This document shows, piece by piece, positions 1-5,395 of a stretch of DNA of 5,395 bases. The DNA is from an uncultured Dialister sp. Lineage in GTDB: Bacteria > Bacillota > Negativicutes > Veillonellales > Dialisteraceae. Both the position numbers and the translations under genes were made by a program. Position 1 is the first letter of the stretch; each line of letters opens with the position of its first letter. The notes below the pieces were generated by a model. That model made no database searches. It was not told where the DNA came from and saw nothing but the letters and a program-made list of their open reading frames with translations. The stretch covers positions 1-5,395 of the forward strand of contig NZ_CAAFRZ010000176.1 of assembly GCF_900765565.1 (NCBI RefSeq), read 5' to 3'.

Positions 1-76
1 AGTCATTCGTGCCGTAGGCTGTAGAGCTTTCCTAGTTGCTAGCCGCTAGTAGCTAGAAGCCCCCGCGCGAATGACT
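1..76. repeat. Imperfect long hairpin with four tandem CTAGNNG heptads, possible dispersed intergenic element
   Basis: The first 12 bases pair with 65-76 (AGTCATTCGTGC against GCGCGAATGACT, one G-T wobble). Inside this, GCTT 26-29 pairs with AAGC 57-60, and 32-42 pairs with 46-56 over a three-base loop (CCG 43-45) with two G-T wobbles. The core at 32-59 is four back-to-back heptads of the form CTAGNNG: CTAGTTG, CTAGCCG, CTAGTAG, CTAGAAG. No T-tract follows the structure, so it is a poor intrinsic terminator for an upstream gene. No open reading frame of note crosses it. The hairpin shape plus short internal repeats resembles REP- or MITE-like intergenic elements, but a single copy cannot prove that. 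The window begins exactly at the outer arm, so the element may extend to the left. Confidence 0.5.
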
Positions 77-162
77 CTATCCATCAGCTCCCCAAATAGC
101 TCGACAAACCGCAATATTGCGAATTGGCATAAAGCATGTATATCTCATTTTCTCATTTATTC

Positions 163-176
163 TATCGAAATCGATA
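163..176. promoter_or_regulatory. Perfect inverted repeat TATCGA-AA-TCGATA, candidate operator
   Basis: Two perfect six-base half-sites separated by AA form a 14-base near-palindrome. The half-site recurs in the same leader as TCGATA at 203-208 and as TATCGA at 275-280; the latter copy shares the longer string TATCGAAA with 163-170. The pair is itself flanked by a second inverted repeat (CATGTAT 135-141, ATACATG 174-180). Repeated half-sites ahead of a suf operon would fit a transcription factor sensing iron or Fe-S status, such as an Rrf2-family (IscR-like) or Fur-family protein. The motif does not clearly match a consensus I know for those families, so the regulator is not assigned. Confidence 0.35.
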
Positions 177-222
177 CATGATGGATTACATATAGAAGTT
201 ATTCGATAGTTTTGGGCATTTC

Positions 223-239
223 CGCCGATTGTATCGGCG
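223..239 (+). other. Small GC-rich hairpin in the suf leader
   Basis: CGCCGAT at 223-229 and ATCGGCG at 233-239 are perfect inverse complements with a three-base loop (TGT). The following bases (TATTTAGGAC) are not a proper T-tract, so it is at best a weak terminator. It could end transcription from an upstream gene or be a protein-binding palindrome. It lies before the candidate suf promoter, so it is probably not in the main suf transcript. Confidence 0.3.
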
Positions 240-268
240 TATTTAGGACTTTACCGCGGGAATACGTA

Positions 269-295
269 TGGACATATCGAAAGAAATAATATAAA
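269..295 (+). promoter_or_regulatory. Candidate sigma-A-type promoter for the suf operon
   Basis: TGGACA at 269-274 matches TTGACA at five of six positions. TATAAA at 290-295 matches TATAAT at five of six. The spacer is 15 bases, shorter than the usual 16-18, which weakens the call. Transcription would begin near 302 and give a leader of about 60 bases. A TATCGA half-site (275-280) lies immediately after the -35 box, where a bound repressor could block polymerase. An alternative -10 box, TACAAT at 341-346, has no good -35 box at normal spacing and would start the transcript almost on the ribosome binding site, so I prefer the upstream pair. Confidence 0.35.
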
Positions 296-352
296 ATGGA
301 ATAAGATTTTAATTGTATACGTAACTAAGCGCATACGGGTTACAATATATAT

Positions 353-361
353 GAGGTGATC
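353..361 (+). promoter_or_regulatory. Strong ribosome binding site of sufC
   Basis: GAGGTGATC can pair along all nine bases with the 3' end of 16S rRNA. GAGG ends seven bases before the ATG at 364, an optimal distance. This fixes the sufC start and suggests high translation of the first gene. Confidence 0.85.
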
Positions 362-363
362 AA

Positions 364-1107
364 ATGAGTGAATTACTTCGCGTGGAAAATCTCCACGTCT
401 CCGTAGGCAGGAAAGAACTCCTCCACGGCATTAACCTCACCGTGAACAAGGGGGAAGTCCATGTTATTATGGGCGTTAACGGGGCAGGTAAATCGACACT
501 GCTTCATGCCATCATGGGAAATCCTGTTTACAAGGTTACTGAGGGCCATATTTATTTTGAGGGACAGGATATTACGAACCTGTCTGTAGATAAAAGGGCA
601 AAGCTGGGGATTTTCCTTTCCTTCCAGAACCCCATTTCCGTAGCCGGTATTACCATGGAGAATTTCATCCGTACTGCCAAGACCACCATTACCGGCAAGC
701 AGCAGCGGCTCTTTCCTTTCAAGCGTCTCATGAAGGCGAGAATGGAAGATCTGGCCATGGATCCTTCCTATTCCCAGCGGTACCTGAATGATGGTTTCTC
801 CGGTGGTGAACGGAAGAAGAGTGAAATTCTCCAGATGCGTATCCTGGATCCGAAGCTGGCCATGCTCGATGAAACGGACTCCGGCCTCGATGTGGATGCG
901 GTGCGCATTGTTTCCAAAAATATTTCCGAATACCACAATGAGAACAATTCCCTTCTCATCATTACCCACCTGAACCAGATCCTGAAGTTCATTACGCCGG
1001 AATACGTGCATGTGCTCATTGACGGCCGCATCGTCAAGGAAGGCAGCCCGGAACTGGTGGATGAAATCGAGACCAACGGCTTTGATGCATACCGCAAAGA
1101 GGTGTAA
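364..1107 (+). CDS. sufC: SufC, ATPase subunit of the SUF Fe-S cluster scaffold
   Basis: This 247-residue protein has the normal length for SufC, a soluble ABC-type ATPase that binds SufB and SufD in the cytoplasm and powers cluster assembly. All ABC motifs are visible in order: Walker A at 37-45 (GVNGAGKST, Lys43), Q-loop Gln88 in SFQNP, ABC signature at 145-149 (FSGGE, followed by RKK), Walker B ending in Asp169-Glu170, D-loop SGLD 173-176, and the switch histidine His202. The signature FSGGERKK and the sequence DETDSGLD are typical of SufC and separate it from transporter ATPases; no membrane partner is encoded nearby. Walker A has Val38 where GPNG is more usual, a tolerated position. It is the first gene of the operon. 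The end of the gene (AAAGAGGTG) also serves as the ribosome binding site for sufB. Confidence 0.97.
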   Translation: MSELLRVENLHVSVGRKELLHGINLTVNKGEVHVIMGVNGAGKSTLLHAIMGNPVYKVTEGHIYFEGQDITNLSVDKRAKLGIFLSFQNPISVAGITMENFIRTAKTTITGKQQRLFPFKRLMKARMEDLAMDPSYSQRYLNDGFSGGERKKSEILQMRILDPKLAMLDETDSGLDVDAVRIVSKNISEYHNENNSLLIITHLNQILKFITPEYVHVLIDGRIVKEGSPELVDEIETNGFDAYRKEV

Positions 1108-1109
1108 TC

Positions 1110-2522
1110 ATGGCTGAAGAAAAGAAGAAAAGCCAGGTAGAAGACGTTAACCGCAGTATTTATGATATCAAAGATAAGGTAGAATACTCCTACAAGGCCG
1201 ATACGGGTCTTACGGAAGAGGTAATCCGGGAAATTTCCAAAGAAAAGGATGAACCGGAATGGATGCTTGAGAAACGTCTCCAGGCTTTAAAAATTTATAA
1301 TAAACTGGATATTCCGCCCTGGGCTCCGGATATTTCAGAGCTCGACATGGAGCATATCGATACCTATGTCCGCCCAAAGACAGACATGAAGGCCCGGTGG
1401 GAAGATCTTCCTGAGAATATCAGGGAAACCTTTGACCGCCTCGGCATTCCGGAAGCAGAAAAAAAGTCCCTGGCCGGTGTTGGCGCCCAGTATGATTCGG
1501 AAGTGGTATACCACAATATCCAGAAAGAACTGGAAGAGCAGGGCGTCATTTACGTGGATTTCGAGACGGCAGTCAAGAAGTACCCGGAACTGATTAAGCC
1601 CTATTTCGGAAAGCTTATCACTCCCAGTTACCATAAATTTGCAGCCCTCCACTATGCGGTCTGGTCCGGCGGTTCCTTTGTGTACGTACCCAAAGGGGTT
1701 CACGTGGAAATGCCTCTCCAGAGTTATTTCCGCCTGAACGCGCCGGGAGCAGGGCAGTTTGAACATACCCTGATCATCGTGGAAGAAGGGGCGTCCTGCC
1801 ATTTCATCGAAGGCTGCTCCGCACCTCGGTATAACGTGGCAAACCTCCACGCCGGGGCTGTAGAACTCTTCGTCAAGAAGGGGGCTACCCTCCGGTATTC
1901 CACTATTGAAAACTGGTCGAAGAACATGTACAACCTGAACACCAAGAAATCCCTGGTGGAAGAGGATGGACACATGATCTGGGTTTCCGGTTCCTTTGGA
2001 TCCCATACATCCTGCCTGTACCCCGATACGGTCCTCAAGGGAGACCGGTCCACCTGTGAATTTACGGGTATTACCTTTGCCGGCAAGGGACAGTTCCTGG
2101 ATACCGGGTCCAAGGTAGAAGCTTTGGGTAAAAATGTTTCCATGACAGTGAACTCCAAATCCATTTCCAAAGGCGGCGGCACTGCCATTTACCGTGGCGT
2201 CGTGTATATCGGACCTAACGCAAAGGGGACGAAGGGCTCCATCAGCTGCGAATCGTTGATGCTGGATGACCAGTCCCGGTCCGATACGATTCCTGACATT
2301 GTTATTGAAAACGATGATATCGACCTGGGCCATGAAGCTAAGATCGGCCGCATTCCTGACGAAGACATCTATTACCTCATGAGCCGCGGCCTTTCTGAAG
2401 AAGATGCAAAGGCCATGCTGGTTCGGGGATTTGCAGAACCGATTTCCAAGGCACTGCCCCTGGAATATGCGGTGGAAATGAACCGCCTCATCGATCTGGA
2501 ATTCGAAGGGGCCATAGGATAA
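1110..2522 (+). CDS. sufB: SufB, Fe-S cluster scaffold subunit
   Basis: At 470 residues this is close to the usual 465-495 for SufB, the main scaffold subunit of the SufBCD complex, which receives sulfur and builds the cluster in the cytoplasm. After a charged N-terminal region, the middle (about 170-400) is the beta-helix core, followed by a conserved C-terminal helical domain that contacts SufC. Cys380 in SCESLML corresponds by motif to E. coli Cys405, and His408-Glu409 in LGHEAKIGRI to His433-Glu434, residues needed at the SufB-SufD interface. Cys236 in EGCSAP probably corresponds to E. coli Cys254, the entry point for sulfur. The ATG at 1110 lies two bases after the sufC stop, with GAGG at 1099-1102 at ideal spacing, so the start is firm. 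The C-terminal segment IYYLMSRGLSEEDA is echoed in SufD, its paralogue. Confidence 0.97.
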   Translation: MAEEKKKSQVEDVNRSIYDIKDKVEYSYKADTGLTEEVIREISKEKDEPEWMLEKRLQALKIYNKLDIPPWAPDISELDMEHIDTYVRPKTDMKARWEDLPENIRETFDRLGIPEAEKKSLAGVGAQYDSEVVYHNIQKELEEQGVIYVDFETAVKKYPELIKPYFGKLITPSYHKFAALHYAVWSGGSFVYVPKGVHVEMPLQSYFRLNAPGAGQFEHTLIIVEEGASCHFIEGCSAPRYNVANLHAGAVELFVKKGATLRYSTIENWSKNMYNLNTKKSLVEEDGHMIWVSGSFGSHTSCLYPDTVLKGDRSTCEFTGITFAGKGQFLDTGSKVEALGKNVSMTVNSKSISKGGGTAIYRGVVYIGPNAKGTKGSISCESLMLDDQSRSDTIPDIVIENDDIDLGHEAKIGRIPDEDIYYLMSRGLSEEDAKAMLVRGFAEPISKALPLEYAVEMNRLIDLEFEGAIG

Positions 2523-2531
2523 GGAGGCATT

Positions 2532-3578
2532 ATGGAAGAAATCAGAATCAACCGGCTGCCTCTGCTCACATACCGTTATCTTCACACCAACGATACGCCG
2601 GTGCAGTTTGAAGCACCGGGAAAAGGGAATCTTCCCGCTTTTTCCGATACCACCTACGTAGTAGAAGGGGGCACCCTTCCGGAAGAATTCCGGGGAGCTT
2701 CGGAAGAAACGGTAAAGGCCCTTGCAAAAGGCAGTCATTATACCATTACCATTCCGGCCCATACAAAGGCACAGCTTACCGTGTCATTGACCGGCAGTGA
2801 AGAACATCCGGATACCGCCGGTGCCTTTACATTCCATCTGGAAGAAGGGGCCAGCCTGGATCTGGTATACCGGATTTCCGGCGGAAGCGAAAAGGGAACA
2901 AGCCTTTTTGGCGCCTATTACCGTCTCGATAAAGAGGCAAGACTCAAGGTATCCCGCGTGGAAACCGGCCTTTCCGGTACCGATGTCTATGACCAGCGCC
3001 ATACGGTACTGGGAGAAAGGGCAAAAGCAGATTTTTCTGCCGCCGAACTTGGCGGAAAGGATATCTATGTCCACAGCTATGGCCTGCTGGAAGGGAAACA
3101 TGCTTCCATGACCGAAAAAGCGGTCTACGCAGGAACCGGTAAACAGCATCTGGACTTTTTCTATCATATCGACCATGTGGGCAGGAAAACCCATGCTGAA
3201 ATCGACGTGAAGGGAGCCCTGGATGACGAATCGAAAAAGATTTTCCGGGGGACCCTGGACTTCAAGAGAGGCTGCAGCGGTTCCGTGGGGGATGAAGGGG
3301 ACTACGCCATCCAGCTTGCACCGAAGACGAAGAATATTTCCCTGCCCCTCCTGCTCTGCACGGAAGACGATGTACAGGGCAACCATGCATCCAGTGCAGG
3401 ACAGCTGGATGCCAATACCATCTATTTCCTCATGAGCCGCGGATTCTCCCTGGAAGAAGCCAGAAGAATCGTCATTGAAGCTCTCATCCGGCCAATTATC
3501 GATGGCATGGATGCATCCGTAAGGGACGAAGTGATTACAGAACTCAGGAATAAACTGGATTCCAAGGAGAATGCATAA
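2532..3578 (+). CDS. sufD: SufD, Fe-S cluster scaffold subunit
   Basis: This 348-residue protein is a paralogue of SufB and pairs with it over SufC. Sequence is more diverged in the N-terminal part, as is normal for SufD, and it is somewhat shorter than E. coli SufD. The C-terminal domain is clear: GNHASSAGQLD (His285), then IYFLMSRGFSLEEARRIVIEAL. His285 corresponds by motif to E. coli SufD His360, which lies at the SufB-SufD interface where the cluster forms. It lacks the SufB-type SCESLML cysteine motif and the EGCSAP motif, which separates it from a second SufB. The ribosome binding site AAGGAGG at 2521-2527 overlaps the sufB stop codon, and only nine bases separate the two genes. Its position between sufB and sufS supports the assignment. 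Confidence 0.94.
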   Translation: MEEIRINRLPLLTYRYLHTNDTPVQFEAPGKGNLPAFSDTTYVVEGGTLPEEFRGASEETVKALAKGSHYTITIPAHTKAQLTVSLTGSEEHPDTAGAFTFHLEEGASLDLVYRISGGSEKGTSLFGAYYRLDKEARLKVSRVETGLSGTDVYDQRHTVLGERAKADFSAAELGGKDIYVHSYGLLEGKHASMTEKAVYAGTGKQHLDFFYHIDHVGRKTHAEIDVKGALDDESKKIFRGTLDFKRGCSGSVGDEGDYAIQLAPKTKNISLPLLLCTEDDVQGNHASSAGQLDANTIYFLMSRGFSLEEARRIVIEALIRPIIDGMDASVRDEVITELRNKLDSKENA

Positions 3579-3580
3579 TT

Positions 3581-4813
3581 ATGAACAGTGAACTGATCAG
3601 AAGAGATTTCCCCATCCTTGAAACCAAGGTGAACGGGCATCAGATCGTTTATTTCGATAACGCCGCCACCACCCAGCGTCCGCTGCCTGTGGTGAATGCG
3701 GTACTGAACTATGTGACCCACGATAACGGCAACCCCCACAGGGGCGCCCATATCTTTGCCATTTCCGCATCCGAAGCCTATGATTCTTCGAAGGAAGTGG
3801 TACGGAAATTTATTAACGCCAAAAGTGCCAGAGAAATCATCTATACAAGAAACACCACGGAATCCCTGAATCTGGTATCCCGTTCCTACAGGGAAACCCA
3901 CCTGAAAAAGGGGGACCACATCCTCATTACCATTGCAGAACACCATTCGAACCTGGTCACCTGGCAGAGAGTAGCCCAGAAGACCGGTGCCGTACTGGAT
4001 TATATCTATGTAGATAAGAAGACCGGCCATTTCCCGGAAGAAGAACTGAAGAAAATCGATGACCCCAGGGTCAAGATTTTCGCCTTCGCCCAGGTATCCA
4101 ACGTCCTTGGCATTGATTTTGATCCGAAGCCTCTCATTCAGAGGGCCCATGCCCACGGCGCCGTGGTCGTGCTGGACGGTGCCCAGTCCACGCCTCATAA
4201 GAGGGTAGACGTACAGGACCTGGACTGCGATTTCTTTGCTTTTTCCGGTCACAAGATGTGCTCCATGGGGGGTATCGGTGTGCTGTATGGCAAGGAAGAA
4301 CTGCTGAATGATATGGAACCGTTCATGATGGGCGGTGACATGATCGACGATGTGCACGAACAGGAAACCACCTTTGCCGAACTGCCTGCCAAATTTGAGG
4401 CGGGTACCCAGTACGTGGAAGGCGCCGTGAGCCTGGTGGCAGCCATTAAGTACGTAGAAGCCATCGGCTATGATGAAATCCGGGCCCAGGAAAGAAAGCT
4501 TGTCACCCGGTGCATCGAAGGCATGAAGGAGCTCCCCTTCATCCATATCATCGGACCGGAAAATCCGGAAGAAAAAGAGGGACTCGTGGCCTTTGAAGTG
4601 GAAGGCGTCCATCCCCACGATGTGGCCCAGATTCTTTCTGCCGACGGCATCTGCATCCGCACCGGCCATCACTGCGCAGAACCTCTCCACTACTACCTGG
4701 GAATCAATGCATCCTGCCGGGCATCTTTCTATTTCTACAATACGGAAGACGAAGTGGACTATTTCCTGGATAAACTGAAGGATGTACGGAAAGTTATGGG
4801 GTATGATGACTGA
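3581..4813 (+). CDS. sufS: SufS, type II cysteine desulfurase
   Basis: This 410-residue PLP enzyme converts L-cysteine to L-alanine and holds the released sulfur as a persulfide. It has the usual SufS length. Visible active-site residues are His121 in AEHHSN, Asp199 and Gln202 in LDGAQSTPH, the PLP-binding Lys225 in FSGHK, Arg380 in SCRASFYFYN, and the persulfide cysteine Cys365 in RTGHHCAEPLH. The short loop around the cysteine marks a type II (SufS/CsdA) desulfurase and not IscS/NifS. After the PLP lysine the chain reads MCSMGGIGVLYG where most family members have a GPTGIGVLYG-like sequence, a modest variation. The ATG follows the sufD stop by two bases; AGGAG at 3565-3569 lies within the end of sufD, 11 bases before the start, slightly long. 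Its partner is the SufU encoded next. Confidence 0.97.
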   Translation: MNSELIRRDFPILETKVNGHQIVYFDNAATTQRPLPVVNAVLNYVTHDNGNPHRGAHIFAISASEAYDSSKEVVRKFINAKSAREIIYTRNTTESLNLVSRSYRETHLKKGDHILITIAEHHSNLVTWQRVAQKTGAVLDYIYVDKKTGHFPEEELKKIDDPRVKIFAFAQVSNVLGIDFDPKPLIQRAHAHGAVVVLDGAQSTPHKRVDVQDLDCDFFAFSGHKMCSMGGIGVLYGKEELLNDMEPFMMGGDMIDDVHEQETTFAELPAKFEAGTQYVEGAVSLVAAIKYVEAIGYDEIRAQERKLVTRCIEGMKELPFIHIIGPENPEEKEGLVAFEVEGVHPHDVAQILSADGICIRTGHHCAEPLHYYLGINASCRASFYFYNTEDEVDYFLDKLKDVRKVMGYDD

Positions 4814-5262
4814 TGGAATTAAAACAGCTCTACACCGATCTGATTCTGGAATATAACAAGGATAAGACCAATAAACGCAAAATTACGGATCCCACGGTCC
4901 ATGAACACGGGCATAACCCGAGCTGCGGGGACGATATTGATATTGAAGCCAAAATTGAAAACGGCATCATCAAAGACCTGGCTTACACCGGCACCGGCTG
5001 CGCCATCAGCCAGGCCTCCACAGCCATGATGGCGGAACTCCTGCAGGGGAGAACCGTGGAAGAGGGACTCCGGCTCTGCCGGCTCTTCCTCGACATGATC
5101 CGGGGCAAAGTGACCGATGACTCCCAACTGGAAGAACTGGAAGCCGCCATTACCCTGAAGGATATCTCTAAAATGCCGGTCCGCGTAAAATGCGCCACCC
5201 TGGGCTGGCACACCCTGGAAATGGCACTGGAAAAAGTAGAAAAACAGCTGCAGAAGCAGTGA
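4813..5262 (+). CDS. sufU: SufU, zinc-dependent sulfur acceptor for SufS
   Basis: This 149-residue IscU-fold protein matches the length of Gram-positive SufU. The metal and sulfur-acceptor residues are present: Cys38 and Asp40 in NPSCGDD, Cys63 in GTGCAIS, and Cys127 in RVKCATLGWHTL, matching Cys41, Asp43, Cys66 and Cys128 of Bacillus subtilis SufU. The insertion between Cys63 and Cys127 (about 80-110) and the ending CATLGWHTLE mark SufU and not the scaffold IscU; IscU's usual histidine ligand before the last cysteine is absent. In this family zinc binding lets SufU swap a ligand with SufS and accept the persulfide sulfur, which then goes to SufBCD. The ATG shares its A with the sufS stop (TGATG, 4811-4815), and no good Shine-Dalgarno sequence precedes it, only GGGG at 4798-4801, so translation is probably coupled to sufS. 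Confidence 0.95.
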   Translation: MELKQLYTDLILEYNKDKTNKRKITDPTVHEHGHNPSCGDDIDIEAKIENGIIKDLAYTGTGCAISQASTAMMAELLQGRTVEEGLRLCRLFLDMIRGKVTDDSQLEELEAAITLKDISKMPVRVKCATLGWHTLEMALEKVEKQLQKQ

Positions 5263-5271
5263 AATCTCACA

Positions 5272-5303
5272 AAAAAAGGCTGTACTCCGGTACGGCCTTT
5301 TTT
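5272..5303 (+). terminator. Rho-independent terminator of the suf operon
   Basis: GGCTGTAC (5278-5285) pairs with GTACGGCC (5290-5297), with one G-U wobble, over the four-base loop TCCG. With its closing C-G pair this is a UNCG-class tetraloop, an unusually stable type. The stem is extended by six A-T pairs between the A-tract before it and TTTTTT 5298-5303. It begins about ten bases after the sufU stop. Because there is an A-run on one side and a T-run on the other, it could work in both directions. Confidence 0.92.
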
Positions 5304-5306
5304 GTG

Positions 5307-5395
5307 GTGCGCCCAGCATGGGTGCACTCTTGAGGGTGAAAGTCCCTAGACTGCCCGACAGCGGGAAGGTCATAGCCGAACACCAAGGGTGTCCA
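5307..5395 (+). mobile_element. 5' end of a group II intron, IIC-like (continues beyond the window)
   Basis: The sequence from GTGCGCCC (5307) fits the conserved 5' end of bacterial group II introns. It starts with the GUGYG boundary, then a stem GTGCGCCC/GGGTGCAC around AGCAT (5307-5327), a second hairpin AGGG-TGAAAGT-CCCT (5333-5347), a third CCCG-ACAG-CGGG (5354-5365), and ends in CAAGGGTGTCC (5384-5394). This order and wording closely follow, as I remember it, the start of domain I in the Oceanobacillus iheyensis group IIC intron. It lies three bases after the T-tract of the suf terminator, the preferred insertion place of class C introns. Only about 90 bases are visible, so the maturase/reverse transcriptase gene, domain V and the 3' end cannot be checked. 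The intron may be complete or a remnant. Confidence 0.8.

Larger units (their letters stand above)
77..363 (+). promoter_or_regulatory. Non-coding leader of the suf operon
   Basis: These 287 bases are AT-rich compared with the genes behind them and carry no credible coding region on either strand. They hold several short symmetric sequences: CATGTAT 135-141 with ATACATG 174-180, the TATCGA inverted pair at 163-176, a 7-bp hairpin at 223-239, and the palindrome ATACGTAT at 262-269. They also contain a candidate promoter (269-295) and the sufC ribosome binding site. The presence of a promoter and operator here is inferred from position and motifs. No known riboswitch class was recognised. Confidence 0.6.

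Noticed and set aside
32..59. CRISPR repeats
   Set aside because: The units are only seven bases long with no spacers.
1..76. Intrinsic terminator of an upstream gene
   Set aside because: No T-tract follows the hairpin on either strand, and the stem is long and irregular.
1..76. tRNA gene, because of its 76-base length and paired ends
   Set aside because: There is no cloverleaf, no T-loop GTTCGA-type sequence and no D-loop; the pairing is one long hairpin.
1..363. Riboswitch or T-box in the suf leader
   Set aside because: No T-box TGGNACC-type sequence and no conserved riboswitch core was seen, and no terminator/antiterminator pair lies just before sufC.
364..1107. Transporter ATPase instead of SufC
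   Set aside because: The SufC-type signature and DETDSGLD sequence, and the sufBDSU neighbours, settle the assignment; no membrane protein is encoded nearby.
1335..2762. 475-residue open frame on the minus strand opposite sufB and the start of sufD
   Set aside because: It lies antisense to two clear genes, spans their junction, shows no recognisable domain, and is explained by codon bias of the + strand genes.
3422..4690. 422-residue open frame on the minus strand opposite sufS
   Set aside because: It is a mirror of the sufS coding frame, with no family motifs and no ribosome binding site that I could support.
4819..5373. 184-residue minus-strand open frame across sufU, the terminator and the intron start
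   Set aside because: It reads through a strong terminator hairpin and a structured intron end, and it mirrors sufU. No domain is visible.

Overview
The window carries one complete five-gene operon for the SUF iron-sulfur cluster assembly machinery, sufC-sufB-sufD-sufS-sufU. All genes are on the + strand and are packed with gaps of 9 bases or less. A 363-base non-coding leader lies in front and a strong intrinsic terminator lies behind. Gene content (SufU instead of SufE, no SufA), order, strong AGGAGG-type ribosome binding sites and near-balanced base composition point to a low-to-medium-GC Firmicute. The C-B-D-S-U order is compatible with Clostridia or Negativicutes (the Veillonella/Dialister/Megasphaera side). 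That placement is inference and was not tested by a search.

Layout. Positions 1-76 form a long imperfect hairpin with a core of four tandem CTAGNNG heptads, which looks like a small dispersed intergenic element and not part of a gene. Positions 77-363 are AT-rich and hold repeated TATCGA half-sites, including one perfect inverted pair, a small GC-rich hairpin, a candidate promoter and a very strong ribosome binding site for sufC. Genes follow from 364 to 5262. A terminator with a UNCG-class tetraloop lies at 5272-5303. From 5307 to the end of the window the sequence reads as the 5' end of a group II intron, most like the bacterial IIC class, which is known for inserting just behind terminators.

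How the genes work together. SufS takes sulfur from cysteine as a persulfide on Cys365. SufU, a zinc protein, accepts that sulfur and passes it to the SufB-SufC-SufD scaffold. SufC is the ATPase that drives the conformational change in the SufB/SufD pair, where the nascent Fe-S cluster is built. The key residues of all five proteins are visible, so the pathway looks intact.

I found no undescribed protein system. The most informative non-standard features are the intron placed directly behind the operon terminator, the CTAG-heptad hairpin at the left edge, and a possible operator built from TATCGA half-sites in the leader.
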